The position numbers and the translations under genes were made by a program. From positions 1 through 27,878 of the forward strand of contig JAIPMN010002886.1 in NCBI GenBank assembly GCA_020650975.1: 27,878 bases of DNA, given 5' to 3'. How positions within the stretch are numbered: position 1 is the stretch's first letter; each line of letters opens with the position of its first letter. Below are positions 20,556 through 27,878 of the stretch, piece after piece. The notes beneath the pieces were generated by a model, which worked only from the letters and a program-made list of their open reading frames with translations, searched no databases and had not been told where the DNA came from. Source of the DNA: Apostichopus californicus (taxonomy: Eukaryota > Echinodermata > Holothuroidea > Aspidochirotida > Stichopodidae).

Positions 20556-23500
20556 GTAGATATCCTATCTTTTGTTTTGCCTTTCATGTTTCAAAACTGT
20601 CATAGTTCGTCACTGTGCGCCAACCAAAGGCTTTGAATTTGACAGCATTCAGCCTAGCCTAATGTTTGTTATGGTGTAGGCTACAGTGTTGTAAGCCTAG
20701 CCCTATTTAATTTGAGCAAGGCCAATTACGTATGCTAACACATAGGCTACGTAAAGGTTAACATCACACAGTTTGGTTTTAATGTTGGTCTTAATTTTGA
20801 GAGCATTCAGCCTTATGTTTGATACCGTATGCAGTATTCTAAGCCTAGCCTTATTTTGAATTAGGCTAGACCTAGATATAGCTTGCCTAAATGGCATAGC
20901 CTAATATTACATCACCAGGCCTAGCATAGTCCTATGCTACATTAATCAATAGGATCTAGTGCCATTCCGCCATAGGTACATACCGCCATACCTTTCCGCC
21001 ATAGGTTTCGATCCTTTCTGCCATGGCACAAGGCTCGAAACCTATGGCAGAAAGGTACATTTTAGGATTGGATTTTACCGTGGTGTACAGGAATATATGG
21101 GTGAAACTTTCTTTGAAACGCGTGAAAGGATAGGTACACCATTTGTAAATGTGACGGTTTGCTGGATAGACTGAACTGTAGTTAAGATAAGATTGGGGAA
21201 TTGATACACAGGCATTAATGTACAGGTTGATTGAATAGGTTTAATTGTAAGTTCGTAAGAATCAATACACTGTCTCCAAATATATAAAAGTTGGTTGAAT
21301 TAATCAAATTAAATTAAGCTGATTCCGATTCTGGTTGTCAATATAATTGACATTTTTGCGGGCCTAGGTAGAGTGAAGCGAAGCAATATACAATGCATAT
21401 ACAATGTACCCTCATAGTGTGCTCTTTCGGCCATACAAAAAGTGCTTTACCGCCATGGATGTCTATAACATGGTGCATCGGCACTTTTTCTAGGCAGAAA
21501 GAACACATTTTCTATGGCGGAAAGTACCAATGGCGGAATGACATGGCCCCAACCTCAATATGGATAGTTACATCCCCAACAATATTTTTACAAAATTTCT
21601 ACATAGAGCCTATATCAGCTGTAATAGGTTTTTGTGTCATTAACTCATTTATTTAAATAGTGTGAAACTGCGCATATTGTGGTCACATTTTGTTAAAATG
21701 TTTTGTATTTGTTAGTACTTTTGTGTTCTTATATTCTAAGCTCAGAAATTTCCACATGTTTATTGTTAGTCGTCTACTTGGGCTAAAACACTATATACCC
21801 AAATTTACAAACTTTGTAATTGGTTTAAGAAATGAATAAACGAACATATTTATAGATACTTTTAAAACATGTTTCATTTTTTGTAAGCTGCTCAATCCAT
21901 TTCCGGTTATAATGATAAATATTTCATTCTAAATGATTGTTTCACTTCAAGTTTCCAAATGTAGGGGATGCTGCGTGAAGAACTGAACAACCTCAGCACA
22001 TGAAAAATGTCAGTATTTTATTGCACATACAACTAGCAAACCATTTACACAGTTAATTTCCATTGAAATTGGTTATTGACAAATCAGTTTACAACTCAAA
22101 CTTGCTTCAAGTTGGCCAAGGTACTGCTATAAGCTTGTGCAATATATGTGTGTTGAGTGATTGAGTCTTCATACTGCCGACTCTGAACAAACTTAACAAG
22201 GTTTAGGAGAATTCTAGGTCCAAAATTTTTATTTAAAAATGGGTTCATAAGTAACCAACTGCGTGTGACCTGTACTCTACTAGGCTACATTGATATAGGG
22301 TATCAAAACTTTTACACCAAACTGTAAATGCTAAATTATCCCTTGCAAATTTTAAGAATCATTTTCTAAAAATCGATAAAGTTCATAAGGTAAAGTACAC
22401 AAAATTTATATTTAACTGGCCACTTATTTCTGACCTTTTTATGGCTACAGTTCAAAGAAGTGGTTGCAAAGAAGTTCAAGACAGAAGAAAAGCTGTTATG
22501 CTTGATATTTGCTGGCAAGATCCTCAAGGATAATGAGACCCTTAAGCAGCATTGTAAGTATTTGTATTTTTACTCTGCAACTTGGTTAAGATCAGTACAC
22601 TGGGTGTTTACTGCATGAAATATTTATTAGTAAACATAAAACAAACAGAACTTGAGACTTTGAGAGAGCAAAGAAAAGTTGACCATAACTGGATTTGGAG
22701 TGGTGCAGTCAGTCATGTACCTCTTATTGGGTCATAACTTGCAGTCTACATTGTGAGTATTAACCAGGCATTGCTCTGCTCTTTCAACAACAAAAAAATC
22801 ATAATAAAATAAGAAATCTGGTAGCAATGGACTGACATTCTCAGGAACATCGCATATGGTAGCAGTTATTTCCTGAAGATAAAGACTCCCATGTAGCTAA
22901 GTTGCGAGGTATGAAAAAAAGACTATATATGTTTAAATTGTTCCATAGCTCCGCTGTAAGAATGGGTAACAATAAGAAGAAATGCTAGTCCATTATATGG
23001 GAGTTTTGGTTACCTACAGTACAGTAAAAATTTGCTCTATACATTACTTTGATTGTATTTCTTTTGTTAATACCGAAATCCTCAACAGTAATGGATAATT
23101 CATCCAACGCTTTTTGTCCACATATTCATTTGAACAGAAATATTATGTTTTCACTCTACTATCATTTGCACATTGCATTTTCCCCATTGAAAATTACGTA
23201 TAAGATAATAATTTGAACGTAAGGCCTCCACTTTGGTATGGCTTGACTAGGAAAGGAACTGGTTTGTATCCAACCTTAATATATTTAATATATTGACCTC
23301 AAGTATTTAGAGTAAGTCCAACAATGGATTTAGTACTGTAGTTATTTTCAGCAATCTTCAGCTTAATGTGGGCTGTCTTTAAAAGGTTGTTCTTCCACCA
23401 ACGAACATGTCTAAATGTGTCCGTATATTTACAGTATTGTGAATTGCAAGTGATTGTTTACATAATGCAATAAATATAACTTTTCTGATCTATTATTTTT

Positions 23501-26500
23501 GTATTTGTAGCCATTGGCGATGGTCTAACAGTGCACCTGGTCATCAGGTCAAACAAGGTGAGAGATTCACTATGCAGTTTATCATTCATCGATAATTCTT
23601 TCTTGGCTTGCCACAAATTGATTTAATATAGTACTTCTAAGCACTTTAAGATCATTTCATGGGTTTTCTTTGGCAAGTATATTACTATTTGTCATAGTCT
23701 CAATTTAGTTTTATCAATTTATATATTTCATCCTCTCTACAATTTAAAAATGGTATTTGCTTGCAGTCATATCTAACAAGCTCTATCAAACAAAGCTATT
23801 ATCTAAATGAAGGGGTGGGTCTGTAGACTGCTGCCTTAGAGAATTACAATGCCTTGGTACATGATTTACAAAGACATAAGTTACTTTGTAAGATAAACAT
23901 TCAACATTTAAGTGTACAAGACTGTTAGCTTTACCATTCTTGTACATAGGATAGGTATAGTTCACCAATTGACCTCAAAATGGAAACTTTATTTCCTCCA
24001 CAGAGTCCAACAGATACCACATCTCCATCTCCGACTTCCCCAGCTCCGCAGCCCTCAGAAGCTAATAATTCCACGTCCACATCAAGTACAGGGAGTACCA
24101 CAACTGGACCTGCTCCGAATACTGCTAATCCCTTATTTGGTAGCATGGGTGGCTTAGGGATGTCAGGTTTATCTGGCCTCGGTCTAGACTCGGCAAATTT
24201 CGCTCAGATGTCTCAGCAGATGCAACAGCAGGTACAGGTTCTTATGTAATCTTTAATTTGAGTGAGATAGCCTGGACGTCCATCATCGTAGGAGCTTGTC
24301 AAATTGTGATCAGTTTTGCTCGTAGTGTGATAGCCCTATAAGAGGAACAGTACTGTATGGATAACTTTTATGGATCCTTGAAAGGAAACTACAGCGCTCG
24401 AAGGCAATAAAACATAAAAGATTAAAGAAGTCAAACTAAAAAGAAAGAAAAAAAAACATGAAAAACAGCCGGCTGTGCAGAAAAGGCAACGTTTTAAATT
24501 AATATTATGAGTTTTAACAGTACGAGGAATAAAATATAGACGATAGCGGGTTTTGGTAACAGAAGAAGACTGCCTGAGCATACCACTGTGTGGGATTACT
24601 TGTCTCATAAGCTGGACATGGAGGGAGTGGTTACTGTCTGTCCAAAGGGACTCCAGTCTGCTACGTACAAGGCAGTGGTGTCCACCACCTCCAGTACCTC
24701 TAATACATTTATTAATACGCTCCTTGCCAGTAATTGTAGCATTGCCTCCCCCCAGCAAATTAGGCAATAACGCCAAACCCCACACAATAGTCCAGCAGAT
24801 GTTTTTCACCCAAAGGAAAGTCATTCAAGAAAGGAGCTTTACTTGTATCAATACTGTATTATAACACCATTGATAATTATATCCCATTCTCATGCTCTTT
24901 ACCTTGGTATGAGGAATTTTACTTTATGTAATGAAGGTAAAAAAAACGACAAAGTTCATTTGGTAGAAAATTGGGACCCGTCAAGAACAGTACCATGAAC
25001 CACAGGAAATGTTCTTGTTATGATAGTTTTTGATGTATTATTTTTAATCCATAACAGCTGATGTCTAATCCAGACATGATGAGACAGGTGTTAGATAATC
25101 CCATGGTACAGAATCTGATGCAGAATCCAGAAATGATGAGACAGATGATCATGGGGAATCCCCAGATGCAGCAGCTGATGGAGGTAAGTCTTGCTCATAT
25201 ATGGAATCTATTCCATGAAAATATTGATCGGCTACTATATATATTTCTTGGGACAGAGTAGTTAGTTTGAGTCTGTCTTAAAGAGAATTTTTTTTATCGT
25301 GATCATGGATTATTCAGCGAGCACCTGTTTCGTCAGGATTTGTATTGTAAATTGGTCGACTTTGCCAAACAGGGCCAGTTTTTTCTCACAAATTATCCTC
25401 AAAATCCCGACCATTGGTTTATGTTATCTTGACAGTTGTGTTAAACAAGTTCCCCAATTGGAATGTGGCCCATGTTGGAGGTATAATAACTGTATTGTCC
25501 CTTCAGGCCTTTACACACACACAACCTCATAAGACATGAACCAATCCAAAGACACGAGCAAGATTAACTGGGGATATCATTGAGCCACAAGTTTTGTTGT
25601 AGTTTTAATGGATTTCCTTACTTGCAATCTTTAGTTTCTGTCATTAGGACAGGTTTTGAAATGCCAAAGTCTAAAATATTGGAAGTTGTTACGATGACCT
25701 GCTGCTATTGGATTCACTGCCAGCACTGATTACATTCACCCTGAAAATATGAAAGAGAAAGGGAAAGTACTGGTACCCTCTCCCCCCCCCCCCCTCTTAA
25801 GGAGCAATAAATGTCATGACTTGGTGTTATTTTTACTATAAGCTAAAGATGATGGTTAGCTTTGCTCCTGCTTTATCATTCCTCTCAATTAAATGGCTGA
25901 TTCTGTCTAGAAGATTATTTTCTTTTCACTTACTTGCAAAGAGCAAACCAAACTGAATTTTCATACAAATAACTGCAAATGTTCATCGATTGGGAGATAT
26001 GTTTTGTATCTATTTTGTCATTGTACTTCAAGGGTTTGCATAATCTGAGTGGGCACTAAACTGTCTTAAAGGCAAACAAGCCCCCCATGCCATGAAGTTT
26101 GGCATGAACATGGCACATTAAGTCTTTCACTGCATTGTGTTCTAATTGTTTTCTAAACGCACTCTCTATTTCAGAGGAATCCTGAGATCGCACACATGCT
26201 AAATAATCCAGAGCTTTTACGGCAGACGATGGAGATTGCCAGGAACCCAGCAGCGATGCAAGAGATGATGAGGACGCAGGATAGAGCACTGAGTAACCTT
26301 GAGGTACTCAATTTTGAATTTTGATGTCGTTGTTTTACATCCGTCGGAAAACATTGGGTGTAGTGGCAGATAGGTTGTGTCTGTTGGGCGATGCCACATA
26401 AGACAGACTGCTACTGTATGGCGTGTTGCTTGTGCCACAACATGTAATGTACCACAAGAGGAGGGGTCCTGGTGTTACAAACGGAAAAGCGAGAGGCAGT

Positions 26501-27878
26501 TGGATACATAGTATGGAAATGCTGTTATAGATACTCGCACCTGTTGCAACATGTTTCATTATGTTTAAAGAAACACTGCACTAATATCTTAGTCTGGTGG
26601 AAAGTTGATGTAGTAATATGGTGATGTATTGTTAGTGGTATAGCAAAGCAGCCGCTTTAATACTTGTTGAAACAGTTCTCCTTTAGATTTCTCTATCTGA
26701 CATGACTCATGCTGATAAAGCTTACAGAGTCCTGAATATGACCGTAGTTTGATTTTAATAAAAGATGCAACAATAAAAAGTCTGACATTTTGTTCACCAT
26801 TTGATTTTTACCAGAGTCTACCTGGTGGCTATAATGCCTTACGCAGGATGTATACAGATATCCAAGAACCTATGATGAATGCAGCTCAAGAACAGCTCAC
26901 TGGAAATCCATTTGCAGCACTTGCCAACAGCGGGACTACACAAGGTAAGTGGACATCCACTCATATATCAGTGACAAGCCCGACAGCCATCTAAACCTCA
27001 ATATGTGTTGATCTGTTCAGTTTTAAGTCACTTTCAATTTTGATAACAAATCGGTTTACTGTCTCACACTTCCATTCAGGGAGCACGTCAAGTCAGCAGG
27101 GAAGGGAAAATACGGCACCATTACCGAACCCTTGGGCCTCACCAGGATCAGGGTCCACTTCATCTGGTTCTTCAACAACGGCTACAAGTTCATCCAGTAA
27201 CTCGCGGCCCCAAACACAGACACCTTTGCAAGGTGGTGAGTTAGTTGCTACTTTTCTATGAAGACTGCCAGGCTGTTATATAACAGGGATTAAAGCAGAG
27301 AGACCCATGTAAGGGTGGTAACCTATGGTTACAAACCAAATTACCGTATGAGAAAAAAAAGTTCTCCAACTGCGGTATTTGGGAAGAGAAATTGCTTCAA
27401 ATATATCTCTGTATGAACTGTTTCCTTTTTCTGTTCACTACAGCTGGTCCACATGTTTACAATAGCCCTGGAATGCAAAGCCTGTTATCTCAAATTGCTG
27501 GAAACCCAGATCTGATGCAGAATATGATGTCAACACCGTATATGCAGGCGATGATGCAGAGTATGCAGTCAAACCCACAGTTAGCATCACATGTGAGTAT
27601 TATCTATCAAACCCACAGTTAGCATCTCATGTGAGTATTATCTATCAAACCCACAGTTAGCATCACATGTGAGTGTTATCTATCAAACCCACAGTTAGCA
27701 TCACATGTGAGTTTTATCTATCAAACCCACAGTTAGCATCACATGTGAGTGTTATCTATCAAACCCACAGTTAGCATCACATGTGAGTATTATCTATCAA
27801 ACCCACAGTTAGCATCACATGTGAGTGTTATCTATCAAACCCACAGTTAGCATCACATGTGAGTGTTATCTATCAAAC
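20451..27878 (+). CDS. UBQLN: Ubiquilin, 5' and central part of gene (runs off window)
   Basis: Nine exons give the first 391 residues. Ubiquilins are cytosolic proteasome shuttles: the N-terminal UBL binds the proteasome, the STI1 regions bind hydrophobic clients, and the C-terminal UBA, not in this window, binds ubiquitin. Seen here are a UBL (about residues 11-84, with [13 protein letters not shown] and GLTVHLVI); a Ser/Thr/Pro linker with [19 protein letters not shown]; a Met/Gln/Asn-rich STI1 region ([76 protein letters not shown]); the PLPNPWA motif; a Ser-rich linker; and the start of the second STI1 region ([20 protein letters not shown]). There is no long Ala-rich N-terminal extension like that of human UBQLN1. 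Which vertebrate paralogue it resembles cannot be decided, and a single invertebrate gene is likely. Confidence 0.96.
20959..21545. mobile_element. Candidate MITE with inverted ends in ubiquilin intron 1
   Basis: The left end has CATTCCGCCATAGGTAC near 20963, and the right end has the inverted counterpart GTACCAATGGCGGAATG (21524-21540). TTTCCGCCATAG is also inverted between the two ends. Inside the left end, 20991-21011 and 21035-21055 form a 21-bp hairpin stem with one mismatch and a 23-base loop. There is no credible protein. This looks like a non-autonomous DNA transposon whose family I do not recognise. Confidence 0.7.
21546..22450 (+). other. Remainder of ubiquilin intron 1
   Basis: This AT-rich intron sequence has no recognised feature. 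The first part of the same intron (20556-20958) contains TAGGCTA-rich words like those at 19.5-20.0 kb. Confidence 0.5.
22451..22553 (+). CDS. UBQLN: Ubiquilin exon 2 (UBL)
   Basis: The acceptor GGCTACAG precedes the exon and the donor GTAAGT follows it. It encodes [20 protein letters not shown] and [14 protein letters not shown], the helix and the [10 protein letters not shown] strand typical of ubiquilin UBLs, where ubiquitin has LIFAGKQLED. Confidence 0.96.
22554..24003 (+). other. Ubiquilin introns 2 and 3
   Basis: These AT-rich introns flank the 47-nt exon 3 at 23511-23557. I see no repeat, RNA gene or conserved frame. Frames overlapping exon 4 in other phases are by-products of its Ser/Pro-rich code. 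Confidence 0.5.
23511..23557 (+). CDS. UBQLN: Ubiquilin exon 3 (end of UBL)
   Basis: The acceptor TATTTGTAG precedes the exon and the donor GTGAGA follows it; it is 47 nt long. It completes a Ser codon and encodes [15 protein letters not shown], the last UBL strand. Confidence 0.95.
24004..24231 (+). CDS. UBQLN: Ubiquilin exon 4 (linker)
   Basis: The acceptor CCTCCACAG precedes the exon and the donor GTACAG follows it; it holds 76 codons in phase 0. A Ser/Thr/Pro/Asn-rich disordered linker leads into [20 protein letters not shown] and [12 protein letters not shown], matching the NPFGLGG...GLNTTNF region of ubiquilins. Confidence 0.95.
24232..25057 (+). other. Ubiquilin intron 4
   Basis: The intron has an A-rich tract near 24430-24465. 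Overlapping open frames on both strands at 24336-24864 show no recognised motif and are treated as chance. Confidence 0.45.
25058..25183 (+). CDS. UBQLN: Ubiquilin exon 5 (STI1 region)
   Basis: The acceptor CCATAACAG precedes the exon and the donor GTAAGT follows it. It encodes 42 residues, [40 protein letters not shown] and ME, a Met-rich STI1-type repeat with NP motifs that groups hydrophobic side chains to hold clients. Confidence 0.97.
25184..26814 (+). other. Ubiquilin introns 5 and 6
   Basis: These are non-coding apart from exon 6 at 26175-26303. Intron 5 has a poly-C run at about 25781-25796. No other feature is recognised. Confidence 0.5.
26175..26303 (+). CDS. UBQLN: Ubiquilin exon 6 (STI1 region)
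   Basis: The acceptor CTATTTCAG precedes the exon and the donor GTACTC follows it. It encodes [40 protein letters not shown] and NLE, almost identical to the block that contains QDRALSNLE in vertebrate ubiquilins. Confidence 0.97.
26815..26944 (+). CDS. UBQLN: Ubiquilin exon 7
   Basis: The acceptor TTTTTACCAG precedes the exon and the donor GTAAGT follows it. It encodes [40 protein letters not shown] and TTQ plus one base. [18 protein letters not shown] is a ubiquilin signature. Confidence 0.97.
27080..27235 (+). CDS. UBQLN: Ubiquilin exon 8 (PLPNPWA and Ser-rich linker)
   Basis: The acceptor TTCCATTCAG precedes the exon and the donor GTGAGT follows at 27236. It encodes [20 protein letters not shown], then a Ser/Thr/Gly linker ending TQTPLQG. 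An alternative GT three bases earlier is a poorer donor and would change the phase against the next exon. Confidence 0.93.
27444..27592 (+). CDS. UBQLN: Ubiquilin exon 9 (second STI1 region)
   Basis: The acceptor TTCACTACAG precedes the exon. It encodes [41 protein letters not shown] and QSNPQLASH, and the donor GTGAGT follows at 27593. The last 23 bases and the donor are the first unit of a 38-bp tandem array that runs to the end of the window. Only the first donor keeps the frame open; reading on gives VSIIYQTHS and TAG. Confidence 0.9.
27570..27878. repeat. 38-bp minisatellite across ubiquilin exon 9 splice donor
   Basis: Units start at 27570, 27608, 27646, 27684, 27722, 27760, 27798 and 27836, eight full copies of exactly 38 bp, and a ninth starts at 27874 and is cut by the window end. 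Each unit contains CAAACCCACAGTTAGCATCA (with a T variant near the end in copy 2), then CATGTGAGT and a variable TATCTAT tail. Every unit therefore carries the exon end NPQLASH, a CACAG and a GTGAGT. Confidence 0.98.

Noticed and set aside
24336..24864. Overlapping frames of 162, 103 and 60 residues in ubiquilin intron 4
   Set aside because: They lie on both strands of the same stretch, show no motifs and lack conserved splice sites. A chance open stretch is more likely.
27593..27878. Each 38-bp unit as a true 12-nt exon (LASH) flanked by its own introns
   Set aside because: The intron between units would be only 26 bases with no pyrimidine tract, below what animal spliceosomes are known to handle. 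Kept only as a remark.
1..27878. A new defence system, CRISPR-like array or operon
   Set aside because: The direct repeats are contiguous minisatellites without spacers, and the genes are ordinary intron-containing animal genes on both strands.

Overview
The window is animal nuclear DNA: intron-rich genes with GT-AG introns, short exons and abundant non-coding repeats. It carries parts of three conserved eukaryotic genes, reconstructed here exon by exon by joining conserved protein blocks across matching splice phases. The many TAGGCCT-like runs at 19.4-20.0 kb and 20.65-20.95 kb, the CR1/L2-like LINE remnant and the intron sizes would fit a marine invertebrate deuterostome such as an echinoderm. 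That assignment is an inference from sequence texture, not a demonstration.

Layout. (1) About 1-6490, plus strand: the 3' half of a protein disulfide isomerase A3 gene (PDIA3/ERp57). It has six exons ending in a KTEL retention signal, then a 3' UTR of about 1.2 kb; the upstream exons lie outside the window. (2) About 6490-7975: a convergent intergenic gap. (3) About 7975-15587, minus strand: all coding exons of a NEIL1-type endonuclease VIII-like DNA glycosylase, eight exons and 413 codons. Its coding start is preceded by an acceptor 6 bases before the ATG, so at least one 5' UTR exon lies further right. (4) About 16150-19060, minus strand: a decayed CR1/L2-like non-LTR retrotransposon. (5) 20451 to the window end, plus strand: the first nine coding exons (391 codons) of a ubiquilin gene, running off the right edge before the second STI1 region and the UBA domain.

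The three genes serve different pathways: ER glycoprotein folding, base excision repair, and ubiquitin-proteasome shuttling. Nothing here links them except proximity.

The most unusual feature is the minisatellites. A 69-bp tandem array spans the 5' splice site of NEIL1 coding exon 3, and a 38-bp array of at least eight copies spans the 5' splice site of ubiquilin exon 9, so each gene has a ladder of duplicated donor sites. A 55-bp array ends about 100 bp before a PDIA3 exon, and a 58-bp array disrupts the retrotransposon reading frame. A 22-nt PDIA3 microexon and two candidate inverted-repeat elements (8593-9149 and about 20959-21545) complete the list. I found no RNA gene, CRISPR array or novel multi-gene system.
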